Of a stretch of DNA of 64,000 nt, positions 10,234 to 19,573 are shown piece after piece. Each line of letters starts with the position of its first letter. Positions within the stretch are counted from its first letter, which is position 1. Source of the stretch: an uncultured Bacteroides sp. (GTDB lineage: Bacteria > Bacteroidota > Bacteroidia > Bacteroidales > Bacteroidaceae); the NCBI RefSeq assembly GCF_937912035.1, contig NZ_CALDPF010000036.1:62001-126000 (forward strand), written 5' to 3'. The position numbers and the translations under genes are program-made. Below the pieces are notes generated by a model. It saw nothing but the letters and a program-made list of their open reading frames with translations, did no database searches and was not told the origin of the DNA.

Positions 10234-11937
10234 CTATTTCTGCATTTTACCTAATGAGCGTACAGTATCTGCAAAGTTTTCTTTAGGTATATTGGCCTTG
10301 TTACGTGTTTTCAGACGGTTATTATAAACTGTCTGTGGAGAACAATGCAGGAACTCAGCAATCTTTACGCTATCACTTATACCCAACCGCACCAATGCAT
10401 ATATTCTAAGTTCAGTATTTAGCAATTCTCCTTCTTTAAGCACTACCCTTTCTTCCGGTCTTAACAGAGAGTTGAAATCTTCTACAAAGTCAGGATATAC
10501 ATGAAGAAAAATTGCATCAAAACTATGATAGAATTCTTTAAGTTCACTCTGAACTATTGTTGTATTTGAAGTCAATGATTTTATATCATCTATCTGTCCA
10601 GCTTTCAACTTTCTGTTAATATTTTTTCTATATTCTTCCAATTTACTGATGTAACTTGAACATATCGAAAAGACATATCCTATATACTCCTCTTTCACAT
10701 AGTTTGATTCCTGAAGCTGACTATTGCTTACCTTCAGTTTATCGTTAACTTCACTCAACTCTTTATTAACCTCCGCAAGCATTTGATGAGCTTCGGAAAG
10801 TTCATCTACATGACGGTTAAGCAAACGGTTACTTTCATCCAATTCCTTACGTGACCTGACAAGCCTTCTATATTGAACATATATAAACAATATTGAAATC
10901 AACAAAACTACCGACATTATACTCATAGCATAAAGTGATGAGCGTAACTTACTTTCCTGCTCAGCATTCCTTTGTTGGTAAGCATGACGTAATTTATCCA
11001 TTACTGATGAAATATTTGCAAACCTTACCCTACTTGGATACAATAATGCAGCTTTAAGACAATATCCAATATATGTATATCCCCTGTCTATATCATTATA
11101 TAAATATAGTATATTAGATAATTCTTCCAAAGAGGCTATATCTCTATTACTTATTTTTATATCCGCTATTGCCGAGTATATCAAATATTTTATATAGTTG
11201 TAATCATCCCCTTCATTATAAAACATTATAGCCAGATTGTAGGAATTTATTGCATCTGTTCGCGTTGATAAGCTTGATCTATCCACTATACCCTGAAGCT
11301 TGACCTTAATACTGTCTCCAAATGCCGATCTTGGAAAGTCCCTATGCAAAGATGCATAAAAGCTATAATATGAAGGATGGTCAGGAGTTATAAATTCCTG
11401 TGCCTCACGTTTTAATTCCGCTTCACGTTCATAATAAGCTTTAGTAAGTTCCGGACGTTCTCCAATATATTGACCCAGATGAGAATACAAGTATATCTTA
11501 CTGTCATAATATCTGAACATCAAGTCTTTATTCAAGTTTTTAATATCTATATCATCAATAACACCCTTAGCCTCACTAAGTAATCCTGTAGCTGTAAGTA
11601 AAAATACTTTATTTAAAAGCCATTCCTGTTCCCAATCTTTTCTTCCAAGCTCGTGAGAAATACTGATATTGTCAGTCACATAGACCATTGCAGAATCAAC
11701 ATTGTAAACATAATATTCGTCATAAAACATCTTGTTAATCCACAATCTTTCTTCCGGTTTTAAAGCTGACGACTTCCTCTTCCTTAATTCCTGTATTTTG
11801 GCTTCCTTCTCAGCAATGAATTTATCACTACAGGCCAATACTGAATCAAGCCGTATCAATAATTGTTCCAATTCAGAATTAATAGAATAGGTCTCAACCG
11901 AAACTAACAACAATAGCAACATCAAGATATTTCTCAT
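10234..11937 (-). CDS. SusR-like membrane-spanning regulator (TPR / coiled coil / HTH)
   Basis: Start chosen at the ATG at 11937, which opens a signal sequence (MRNILMLLLLLVSVETYS); the frame continues to 11988 without one. Of about 567 residues, the N-terminal half is helical repeat and probably periplasmic. A single membrane segment (MSIMSVVLLISILFIYVQY) lies near 315-337, followed by a long coiled coil with repeated ELSEVN-like heptads. A C-terminal helix-turn-helix includes KIAEFLHCSPQTVYNNR. I associate this architecture with SusR-type PUL regulators (DUF6377 family). It probably senses a periplasmic oligosaccharide and activates the susC promoter just downstream. The family number is from memory. 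Confidence 0.8.
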   Translation of the reverse strand: MRNILMLLLLLVSVETYSINSELEQLLIRLDSVLACSDKFIAEKEAKIQELRKRKSSALKPEERLWINKMFYDEYYVYNVDSAMVYVTDNISISHELGRKDWEQEWLLNKVFLLTATGLLSEAKGVIDDIDIKNLNKDLMFRYYDSKIYLYSHLGQYIGERPELTKAYYEREAELKREAQEFITPDHPSYYSFYASLHRDFPRSAFGDSIKVKLQGIVDRSSLSTRTDAINSYNLAIMFYNEGDDYNYIKYLIYSAIADIKISNRDIASLEELSNILYLYNDIDRGYTYIGYCLKAALLYPSRVRFANISSVMDKLRHAYQQRNAEQESKLRSSLYAMSIMSVVLLISILFIYVQYRRLVRSRKELDESNRLLNRHVDELSEAHQMLAEVNKELSEVNDKLKVSNSQLQESNYVKEEYIGYVFSICSSYISKLEEYRKNINRKLKAGQIDDIKSLTSNTTIVQSELKEFYHSFDAIFLHVYPDFVEDFNSLLRPEERVVLKEGELLNTELRIYALVRLGISDSVKIAEFLHCSPQTVYNNRLKTRNKANIPKENFADTVRSLGKMQK

Positions 11938-11980
11938 CACATTTTTTATCTTATAAGTTAACAAACTCAATATATAATAT

Positions 11981-12011
11981 AACAGCATTTAAAAACAATT
12001 TAAATGCTGTT
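11981..12011 (-). terminator. Hairpin after the patatin-like gene
   Basis: A perfect 13-bp stem (11981-11993 with 11999-12011) and a 5-base loop, about 27 bp after the stop of the minus-strand patatin gene. It contains the GCTGTTTAA/TTTAAATGC words shared with the hairpin at 486-533. The T-run is weak. Confidence 0.55.
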
Positions 12012-12037
12012 TAATTAAAGGTGAATGTCCTTCAGAA

Positions 12038-12889
12038 TTAATCCTGCATCAAAGGTTTAAGCACCTTTTCTGCGCACAAATAACCTTCCTCATAAAGTTC
12101 CGTCAGTTTCTTTATATCCTTCTCGATACGGTTTACAACAACTTTCTTTTCCGGACGGATCGCTATAATCTTTCCCTCATCTTCCATTTTTTCTACCATC
12201 TCCAGCTGTTCATTATATACACGACAACGGTTACTCAATAGTACACGCAAACGAGGATATCTGGTATATATGAAATGAGGAACCTTTATGTCTTTCTCCG
12301 TCTTACGGTAACCACGATTACGGGTAAGAACGACAACATTCTTCTCATATCCCTGCTCTATGGCTCTCAACACAGGAATGGAATCTATTATTCCTCCATC
12401 AAGCATTGGACGTCCATCCACATAAACTATCGGACATACATAAGGCAAACTACTTGAGGCCTTGGCTATACGCAACAGTCGTTCCTTATCATGCTTTTCT
12501 TCGAGATAACAAGCCCTACCGGTTACGCAATTCGTTGTGACCATCTCAAACCGATTAGGATTCTTCATATAAGCATCGTAATCGTACGGAAGAATTTCTT
12601 CCGGAAACAGTTCATACAGAAGCTTCTGATCTAAAATACTGCGCTGATGAAAAAGATATTTAAAGCTTATATAGTTATACTTTTCAAGCATATCTATATT
12701 ACTGTATTTGGCACGACCTCGCTGATGCGACATATACGAAAGTCCGTTGCAAGCACCGGCTGACACTCCTACCGCATAAGGGAATTCGATATTGTTATCC
12801 ATCATAAAATCAAGCACGCCACAGGTAAATACACCACGCATGCCACCACCTTCAAGCACTAAGCCCATTTTACTAAAATCTACTTTCAT
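12038..12889 (-). CDS. Patatin-like phospholipase family protein
   Basis: A 283-residue RssA/YjjU-type patatin hydrolase expected to cleave lipid acyl esters with a Ser-Asp dyad. Visible are the oxyanion loop LEGGGMRGVF at the N-terminus, nucleophile Ser43 in GVSAG, and catalytic Asp164 in LDGGII. There is no signal peptide, so it is cytosolic or peripheral. It is transcribed alone, divergently from the aminopeptidase gene. The physiological substrate cannot be read. Confidence 0.9.
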   Translation of the reverse strand: MKVDFSKMGLVLEGGGMRGVFTCGVLDFMMDNNIEFPYAVGVSAGACNGLSYMSHQRGRAKYSNIDMLEKYNYISFKYLFHQRSILDQKLLYELFPEEILPYDYDAYMKNPNRFEMVTTNCVTGRACYLEEKHDKERLLRIAKASSSLPYVCPIVYVDGRPMLDGGIIDSIPVLRAIEQGYEKNVVVLTRNRGYRKTEKDIKVPHFIYTRYPRLRVLLSNRCRVYNEQLEMVEKMEDEGKIIAIRPEKKVVVNRIEKDIKKLTELYEEGYLCAEKVLKPLMQD

Positions 12890-12922
12890 AACATATTTCT
12901 TTTAAAACAGACACGCCAAATG

Positions 12923-12930
12923 CAAATATA
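12923..12930 (-). promoter_or_regulatory. -7 box of the patatin-like gene
   Basis: Minus strand TATATTTG followed by C, 34 bp before the ATG at 12889. It matches TAnnTTTG. Confidence 0.55.
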
Positions 12931-12974
12931 TGTTTTTTAAATACATTCAGATAGAAAATAAGACATTTTTTTCT

Positions 12975-12982
12975 TACTTTTG
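12975..12982 (+). promoter_or_regulatory. -7 box of the Xaa-Pro aminopeptidase gene
   Basis: TACTTTTG followed by CAA, 46 bp before the ATG at 13029. The position favours that start over the longer frame beginning at 12930, whose start would lie upstream of the promoter. Confidence 0.6.
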
Positions 12983-13028
12983 CAACATAAATATCATATT
13001 CTATAAATTACTGTATAATATTACTGTT

Positions 13029-14420
13029 ATGTTTGAAACCTTAACATATCAAAAAAGACGCCAAGCCTTGAGGGAAAGAATGAGCAACGGTCTTATCCTT
13101 ATCCTTGGAAACAACGAGGCTCCGGCAAACTATCCTGACAATACATACAAATTCAGACAGGACAGTTCGTTCCTATATTTTTTCGGACATTCACACCCGG
13201 GATATGCAGGAGTTATTGACATAGACAATAACGAAGAGTATTTTTTCGGCAATGATGTCGATATGGACGACATTATCTGGATGGGGCCTCAGCCTAGTAT
13301 AAAAGAACTGGCAGCAAGAGTAGGCGTGAGCAAAAGCTTCCCATTCGACAAGCTTAAAGATGTTATAGGAAAAGCTTTATCACAACGCAGAAAAATCCAT
13401 TTCCTGCCTCCATACCGTTATGACAACATGATGCTTCTGGAAGACCTGACAGGTATTAAGGCATCTATGGTTAAAACTCATGCTTCTGTAGAATTAATCA
13501 AGGCTGTTGTGTCATTAAGGGCTGTAAAGGAGCAATGCGAGATTGAAGAAATTGACAAAGCGTGCAACATTGGTTATGAAATGCACACCACAGCTATGCG
13601 TCTGTGCAAGCCGGGAGTATCAGAACAATACATAGCAGGTATCCTGGAAGGTATTGCAGCTTCATACGGAAGCATGACTTCATTCGCCACTATCCTAACT
13701 CAGAACGGACAGACATTGCATAACCACGACCACAGCCACATTCTGCAGGAAGGAAGACTGATGCTTACAGATGCCGGTGCTGAGAATATTAATAACTATT
13801 GTTCTGACCATACGCGTACAGTCCCTGTAGGAGGAAAATTCACTCAGCGTCAGAAAGACATTTATAACATTGTTTATGCATGTCATGAGAAAGCTTTGGA
13901 ACTGGCAAAACCTGGAATAACATACAAATCTGTGCATCTTGACGTATGCAAGGTTCTGGCTCAGGGACTTAAAGATCTAGGACTGATGAAGGGGGATGTA
14001 GACGAAGCTGTCGCAGCAGGAGCACACGCTCTGTTCATGCCCCACGGACTTGGACATATGATGGGACTTGACGTCCACGACATGGAAGACCTTGGACAGA
14101 TATATGTGGGATATGATGATGAAGTCCGTCCATCCGACCAGTTCGGATTGGCATCTCTGCGTATGGGACGCCGTCTGCAACCGGGATTTGTCATGACTGA
14201 TGAACCGGGATGCTATTTTATCCCAGCACTGATTGACAAATGGAAAGCTGAAGGTATGCACACAGATTTCCTTAACTACGACGTTATAGAGAAGTATAAA
14301 GACTTTGGAGGTATCCGCCTGGAAGACGATATCCTTATTACTCCTGACGGATCAAGATTTACAGGAGAAAAGCGTATTCCTATAAAGGTGGAAGACGTTG
14401 AAGAAATTATGAAAAATTAA
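13029..14420 (+). CDS. pepP: Xaa-Pro aminopeptidase (M24B)
   Basis: Removes N-terminal residues preceding proline. Start set at the ATG at 13029 (MFETLTYQKRR): the frame extends 33 codons upstream, but that extension is AT-rich, lacks family character and overlaps the promoter. The 463 residues comprise an N-terminal creatinase-like domain (about 1-170) and the pita-bread metallopeptidase domain. Metal ligands are recognisable in LTDAGAEN, SDHTRTVPV, MPHGLGHMMGLDVHD, MTDEPGCYF and GIRLEDD. No signal peptide, so cytosolic. A second peptidase gene follows 23 bp later, perhaps co-transcribed. Confidence 0.93.
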   Translation: MFETLTYQKRRQALRERMSNGLILILGNNEAPANYPDNTYKFRQDSSFLYFFGHSHPGYAGVIDIDNNEEYFFGNDVDMDDIIWMGPQPSIKELAARVGVSKSFPFDKLKDVIGKALSQRRKIHFLPPYRYDNMMLLEDLTGIKASMVKTHASVELIKAVVSLRAVKEQCEIEEIDKACNIGYEMHTTAMRLCKPGVSEQYIAGILEGIAASYGSMTSFATILTQNGQTLHNHDHSHILQEGRLMLTDAGAENINNYCSDHTRTVPVGGKFTQRQKDIYNIVYACHEKALELAKPGITYKSVHLDVCKVLAQGLKDLGLMKGDVDEAVAAGAHALFMPHGLGHMMGLDVHDMEDLGQIYVGYDDEVRPSDQFGLASLRMGRRLQPGFVMTDEPGCYFIPALIDKWKAEGMHTDFLNYDVIEKYKDFGGIRLEDDILITPDGSRFTGEKRIPIKVEDVEEIMKN

Positions 14421-14443
14421 ATACTATAAATCCAATTAATAAC

Positions 14444-15643
14444 ATGAACAAATTTATCACACTGGCTGCACTTGGACTTTGTTTCAGCAGCATCAACGCT
14501 CAGGAAGCGAAAGAGGACAAAAAAGCTGAAGAAGGCTTTGTGTTTACAACTATCAAGGAAAATCCTATCACATCTATCAAGAACCAGAACCGTTCGAGCA
14601 CTTGCTGGTCATTCTCATCTGTAGCATTCTTCGAATCAGAATTGCTTCGTCAGGGTAAAGGAGAATTCGACCTTTCAGAAATGTTCATCGTACACCATAC
14701 TATGGAAGAACGCGCTGTAAACTATGTACGTTATCACGGCGACGCTTCATTCTCTCCTGGGGGTAGCTTTGAAGATATAGTAGCTTGCTATAGACAGCAC
14801 GGTCTCGTTCCACAAGATGCTATGCCTGGTATCATGTACGGCGATTCACTCCCGGTACACAACGAACTTGACGCTGTAGCAGGAGCATACGTACAAGCTA
14901 TCGGAAAAGGTAAATTCTCAAAACTTACTCCAGTATGGAAAAACGGCTTGCGTTCTATTTATGACACTTACCTTGGCGAATGTCCGAAAGAATTCACTTA
15001 TAATGGAAAGACTTACACTCCAAGAACATTTGCTGATGAAGTTCTGAAACTGAACATGGATGATTACATCTCATTGACTTCTTATACTCATCATCCTTTC
15101 TATACTCAGTTCAATGTAGAAGTACAGGACAACTGGCGTAACGCTCTTTCATACAACCTTCCTATCGAAGAGTTGATGGAAGTTATGGACAATGCCGTAA
15201 GAAAAGGATATACATTCGCCTGGGGCTCTGACGTAAGCGAACAGGGATTCACACGTGACGGTATCGCCGTATTCCCTGATGCTTCTAAGGGCGCAGAGCT
15301 TACAGGTTCAGACATGGCTCACTGGTTGGGACTTAGCGCTGCAGACAAGCGTAAGGAACTCACAAGCAAACCTCTTCCTGAAGTAAATGTAACACAGGAA
15401 ATGCGTCAGACAGCGTTCGACAACTGGGAAACTACTGACGACCACGGTATGCTTATCTACGGTTTGGCTAAAGACCAGAACGGAAAAGAATACTTCATGG
15501 TGAAAAACTCTTGGGGTGAAGCTGGAAAATACAAAGGTATATGGTATGCTTCGAAGGCATTCGTTGCTTACAAAACTATGAACATCCTTGTACACAAAGA
15601 TGCAATCCCTTCAAAAATTGCCAAGAAATTAGGTCTGAAATAA
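14444..15643 (+). CDS. C1 family (bleomycin hydrolase / PepC-like) cysteine aminopeptidase, exported
   Basis: A papain-fold aminopeptidase of 399 residues with a signal peptide ending near INAQ, so periplasmic or surface rather than cytosolic like classical PepC. The active-site Cys54 lies in RSSTCWSF, the His in DDHGMLIYG and the Asn in VKNSWGEAG, in the right order. The C-terminal tail ends in LGLK. It follows the Xaa-Pro aminopeptidase by 23 bp and precedes a strong terminator, so the two form a small peptide-degradation unit. Confidence 0.9.
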   Translation: MNKFITLAALGLCFSSINAQEAKEDKKAEEGFVFTTIKENPITSIKNQNRSSTCWSFSSVAFFESELLRQGKGEFDLSEMFIVHHTMEERAVNYVRYHGDASFSPGGSFEDIVACYRQHGLVPQDAMPGIMYGDSLPVHNELDAVAGAYVQAIGKGKFSKLTPVWKNGLRSIYDTYLGECPKEFTYNGKTYTPRTFADEVLKLNMDDYISLTSYTHHPFYTQFNVEVQDNWRNALSYNLPIEELMEVMDNAVRKGYTFAWGSDVSEQGFTRDGIAVFPDASKGAELTGSDMAHWLGLSAADKRKELTSKPLPEVNVTQEMRQTAFDNWETTDDHGMLIYGLAKDQNGKEYFMVKNSWGEAGKYKGIWYASKAFVAYKTMNILVHKDAIPSKIAKKLGLK

Positions 15644-15674
15644 TCGTAATATAGACTGATTACAAATAAATATA

Positions 15675-15716
15675 ATGCCGGTTTAGTTAATTTTTATACT
15701 AAACCGGCATTTTTAT
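15675..15716 (+). terminator. Rho-independent terminator after the C1 peptidase
   Basis: Stem ATGCCGGTTTAGT/ACTAAACCGGCAT with a 10-base loop, then TTTTT. It lies about 30 bp after the stop at 15643. Confidence 0.9.
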
Positions 15717-15784
15717 TCTTTCTTTTTCCTAACTTTACAAATTGAATTAAACAGGCATACAAAGTAATGCCACGCTAAAATAAC

Positions 15785-15799
15785 GGAACATTATGTTCC
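15785..15799. promoter_or_regulatory. Perfect palindrome upstream of recJ-recQ
   Basis: GGAACAT-T-ATGTTCC, a 15-base perfect inverted repeat 39 bp before the recJ ATG. It resembles the GAAC...GTTC half-sites of Bacillus-type LexA boxes, but the spacer is one base longer. A regulator site is inferred; the binding protein is unknown. Confidence 0.4.
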
Positions 15800-15838
15800 A
15801 ACCCAATCATACTCAGGAAAAAGAAAAAAAATAATATA

Positions 15839-17560
15839 ATGAGATACAAATGGAATTATCAACCTCCTACTCTAGAGCAAAGAGAAGAAGCCAGGGCTTT
15901 GGCCAAAGAAATAGGGATTAGCCCTATTCTCTGCCACTTGTTGCGACAGAGGGGCATAAAAACAGCCGATGCGGTAAAAAAGTTTTTCCGACCGCAACTG
16001 CATGACCTGCACGATCCGTTCCTGATGAACGACATGGAGGCGGCTGTAAAAAGGCTCAACAAAGCAATGGGCAGGAAAGAACGCATCCTTATTTATGGCG
16101 ACTACGATGTAGACGGTACTACTGCCGTGGCATTGGTATACAAGTTTCTTCAGCAATTCTACTCTAACATAGATTATTATATCCCTGACAGATACAACGA
16201 GGGATATGGAGTAACAACAAAAGGAGTAGACTACGCATACGAAACAGGAGTAAAACTTGTGATTGTTCTCGACTGCGGAATAAAGGCTGTGGAAGAAATC
16301 GCTTACGCAAAAGAGAAAGGAATAGACTTCATTATCTGCGACCATCATGTGCCGGACGATGTTCTGCCAGATGCAGCCGCAATACTAAATCCTAAAAGAG
16401 CAGACTCTACATACCCATACGAACACCTTTCAGGATGTGGTGTGGGCTTCAAGTTCATGCAAGCCTTTGCCATGAACAATGGAATAGAGTTTCATCAACT
16501 AACCCCATTGCTTGACCTTGTTGCAGTAAGTATAGCTTCGGATATAGTTCCAATCATGGGTGAAAACAGAATCCTTGCCTACCACGGGTTAAGACAGCTG
16601 AATGCCAATCCTTGTATGGGACTGAAAGCAATTATAGACGTATGCGGACTCACTGACAAGGAAATAAACATGAGTGACATCGTGTTCAAGATAGGTCCGA
16701 GAATCAATGCGTCAGGAAGAATTCAAAAAGGTAAAGAAGCTGTTGATCTGCTTATAGAGAAGGACTATAAACAGGCACACGAGAAAGGTAATCTCATAAA
16801 CAGTTACAACGAACAGCGTAAGGACTTGGACAAGACTATGACAGAAGAGGCTAACAAGATTGTCGATTCCCTTGAAAATCTTTCTGAAAGAAGAAGCATT
16901 GTGATATACAACGAGGAATGGCACAAGGGAGTGATAGGAATAGTCGCTTCACGTCTGACAGAGATTTACTATCGCCCTGCTGTGGTACTCACACGTACCG
17001 AAGGACTTGCCACAGGCTCGGCACGTTCGGTCTCAGGTTTCGATGTCTATAGTGCGATAGAAAATTGCCGTGATCTTCTCGAAAATTTCGGAGGACATAC
17101 ATACGCTGCCGGACTGTCGATGAAGGTGGAGAATGTAGAGGAGTTCACAAGACGTTTCGAGGAATATGTGACAAATCATATTTTACCGGAACAGACAAGT
17201 GCAACAATAGATATCGACGCACAGCTTGACTTCCGCGACATCACACCTAAATTCTTCTTCGACCTGAAGAAGTTCAACCCGTTCGGACCGGAAAACCATA
17301 AACCGGTATTCGCCACACTGAATGTGTACGACTACGGTACAAGCAAGGTTGTAGGCCGTGAACAGGAACATATCAAAATGGAGCTTGTAGACAATAAATC
17401 GAACAATGTGATGAACGGAATTGCTTTCGGACAAAGCTCACAGGTGAGATACATCAAGACGAAGCAATCGTTCAACATCTGCTACACGATAGAGGAAAAC
17501 TCACACAAGCGTGGTGACATTCAGTTACAGATAGAAGACATTAAGCCAAGCGGATTTTAA
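15839..17560 (+). CDS. recJ: Single-stranded-DNA-specific exonuclease RecJ
   Basis: A 5'-3' ssDNA exonuclease for recombination and mismatch/base-excision repair. The 573 residues contain the DHH-superfamily motifs: YGDYDVDGTTA near 82, VLDCGIK, CDHHVPDD, SIASDIVP, then DHHA1 with GRINASGR-type sequence (GPRINASGRIQKG) and FGGHTYAAGLSM. A C-terminal OB fold follows. The stop codon directly abuts the recQ start, so the two genes are co-transcribed and probably translationally coupled. Confidence 0.96.
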   Translation: MRYKWNYQPPTLEQREEARALAKEIGISPILCHLLRQRGIKTADAVKKFFRPQLHDLHDPFLMNDMEAAVKRLNKAMGRKERILIYGDYDVDGTTAVALVYKFLQQFYSNIDYYIPDRYNEGYGVTTKGVDYAYETGVKLVIVLDCGIKAVEEIAYAKEKGIDFIICDHHVPDDVLPDAAAILNPKRADSTYPYEHLSGCGVGFKFMQAFAMNNGIEFHQLTPLLDLVAVSIASDIVPIMGENRILAYHGLRQLNANPCMGLKAIIDVCGLTDKEINMSDIVFKIGPRINASGRIQKGKEAVDLLIEKDYKQAHEKGNLINSYNEQRKDLDKTMTEEANKIVDSLENLSERRSIVIYNEEWHKGVIGIVASRLTEIYYRPAVVLTRTEGLATGSARSVSGFDVYSAIENCRDLLENFGGHTYAAGLSMKVENVEEFTRRFEEYVTNHILPEQTSATIDIDAQLDFRDITPKFFFDLKKFNPFGPENHKPVFATLNVYDYGTSKVVGREQEHIKMELVDNKSNNVMNGIAFGQSSQVRYIKTKQSFNICYTIEENSHKRGDIQLQIEDIKPSGF

Positions 17561-19468
17561 ATGACAGACGATTACCGTAAAATACTTAAAGACTATTGGG
17601 GATATGACAATTTCCGTGGAATACAGGAGGATATTATCCGAAGCATAGGAAGCGGACGCGACACACTTGGACTGATGCCTACGGGAGGTGGAAAATCCAT
17701 TACATTCCAGGTTCCCGCCATGGCGAAAGACGGACTGTGTATTGTCATAACTCCACTGATAGCCTTGATGAAAGATCAGGTGAGAAACCTTCGCGACCGC
17801 GGCATTAAAGCCGTTGCCATATATTCCGGCATGACTCGAGAGGAGATTATCATATCACTTGAAAACTGTATTTTCGGCAATTACAAATTCCTTTATATCT
17901 CGCCTGAAAGACTTGACACGGAGATTTTCCGCATCAAGCTCCGCAGTATGAAAGTCAGCATGATAACTGTTGACGAATCGCACTGTATCTCTCAATGGGG
18001 TTATGACTTCCGCCCCGCATATCTCAAAATTTCAGAAATAAGAAACCTGCTGCCCGGCGTTCCCGTTCTGGCACTGACAGCCACAGCCACTCCCGAAGTG
18101 GTAAAGGACATACAGCAGCGTCTTGCCTTTAAAGAGGAGAATGTGTTCCGAATGAGTTTCGAGCGCAAGAACCTTGCATACATTGTCCGCAGAACAGAGA
18201 GCAAGCAGGAAGAACTCCTTCATATTCTGAAACACGTAGATGGTTCAGCCATAGTATATGCCCACAACCGCAAACGTACAAAAGAGTACGCCCAGCTATT
18301 GAACGAAAACGGAATTACGGCTACTTTCTATCATGCCGGACTCAACAACGATACAAAAGACCAGCGACAGAAATCGTGGGTGAAAGGAGAAACCAGAGTT
18401 ATGGTTGCCACCAACGCATTCGGTATGGGTATTGACAAGCCTGATGTACGACTAGTAGTGCACGTTGATATACCTGATTCTCCGGAAGCATATTTCCAGG
18501 AGGCAGGTCGTGGCGGACGAGACGGTAAAAAAGCGTATGCAGTATTGCTTTATGCAAGAAGCGACAAAGCCACCCTGAAGAAAAGAATAACAGACACATT
18601 CCCCGAGAAAGACTATATCCGCACAGTTTACGAGCATCTGAACTATTACTATCAGATGGCAATGGGCGACGGACTTGGTTGCACCAGAGAGTTCAACATT
18701 GATGAGTTCTGCCGTAATTTCAAGCACTTCCCTATCCAGGTGGACAGCGCATTGAAAATACTTACCCGTGCGGGATACCTGGAATACACAGACGAGCAGG
18801 ACAACAATTCTCGCCTGATGTTTACTCTGACAAAAGAAGAGCTTTACCGCATACATGAGACAAGCCCCGAAACCGAAAAACTGATAAACATAATACTCCG
18901 TTCATACACAGGAGTATTCACCGAATATGCCTATATAAACGAAGAGACTCTGTCACTGCGCACCGGCATGACACGCCAGCAGGTATATGACACACTTATC
19001 TCACTCACCCGCCGACGCATTCTCCATTATATACCGGGAAAGAAGACTCCTTATATTATATATACGCGCGAAAGGCAGGAAGCCGACCGTCTGATATTCA
19101 CAAAAGAAGTATATGAAGACAGAAAGGAAAGCTTCATCCGCCGCATTGAGGCCATGACTGAATATGCCGAAACTGAAGACAAATGCCGAAGCCGTATGCT
19201 CTTGCTGTATTTTGGAGAGAAAAACGAACATAACTGCGGACAGTGCGATGTATGCCTTTCGTCACATTCATCAGGAATCAAGCAGGGAGTGTTCGACGAG
19301 ATATCAAGAGCCATAGAAGAAACTCTCAAAGAAAAGGACATGACAACATCCGCAGTCATGGAAAAACTTGAATCATACGACAAAGAGAATGTTACAAAAG
19401 TATTGTCATATCTTCTTGCTGAAGAAATCATACATCAGAAAAACGGTATGCTTTCATTGCCAAAATAA
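17561..19468 (+). CDS. recQ: ATP-dependent DNA helicase RecQ
   Basis: A 3'-5' SF2 helicase of recombination and replication-fork repair. The 635 residues show Walker A (MPTGGGKS), the DESH box in TVDESHCISQWGYDFRP, the aromatic-rich loop, and motif VI (EAGRGGRDG). The RQC zinc site has four cysteines (CRSRML...NCGQCDVC). The C-terminus is a winged-helix-like segment; I see no typical HRDC domain. The ATG follows the recJ stop with no gap. Confidence 0.96.
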   Translation: MTDDYRKILKDYWGYDNFRGIQEDIIRSIGSGRDTLGLMPTGGGKSITFQVPAMAKDGLCIVITPLIALMKDQVRNLRDRGIKAVAIYSGMTREEIIISLENCIFGNYKFLYISPERLDTEIFRIKLRSMKVSMITVDESHCISQWGYDFRPAYLKISEIRNLLPGVPVLALTATATPEVVKDIQQRLAFKEENVFRMSFERKNLAYIVRRTESKQEELLHILKHVDGSAIVYAHNRKRTKEYAQLLNENGITATFYHAGLNNDTKDQRQKSWVKGETRVMVATNAFGMGIDKPDVRLVVHVDIPDSPEAYFQEAGRGGRDGKKAYAVLLYARSDKATLKKRITDTFPEKDYIRTVYEHLNYYYQMAMGDGLGCTREFNIDEFCRNFKHFPIQVDSALKILTRAGYLEYTDEQDNNSRLMFTLTKEELYRIHETSPETEKLINIILRSYTGVFTEYAYINEETLSLRTGMTRQQVYDTLISLTRRRILHYIPGKKTPYIIYTRERQEADRLIFTKEVYEDRKESFIRRIEAMTEYAETEDKCRSRMLLLYFGEKNEHNCGQCDVCLSSHSSGIKQGVFDEISRAIEETLKEKDMTTSAVMEKLESYDKENVTKVLSYLLAEEIIHQKNGMLSLPK

Positions 19469-19511
19469 TCTTATCTAACATATTCAAGCTACAAAAAGTA
19501 AGAAAAAACCA

Positions 19512-19539
19512 TTGTGTTATAAAATTTTGATTATATTTG
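19512..19539 (+). promoter_or_regulatory. Promoter of the XRE/cupin gene (-33 TTG, -7 TATATTTG)
   Basis: TTG at 19512-19514 and TATATTTG at 19532-19539 are 20 bases apart start to start, a good match to the Bacteroidota sigma-A layout. The ATG is at 19574. Confidence 0.7.
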
Positions 19540-19573
19540 CGCTTACAAACATATAAATCAAAACTTTTTTACC

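Noticed and set aside
12930..13028. Longer N-terminus of the Xaa-Pro aminopeptidase
   Set aside because: It would start upstream of the TACTTTTG promoter box, and its residues are AT-driven and unlike the family.
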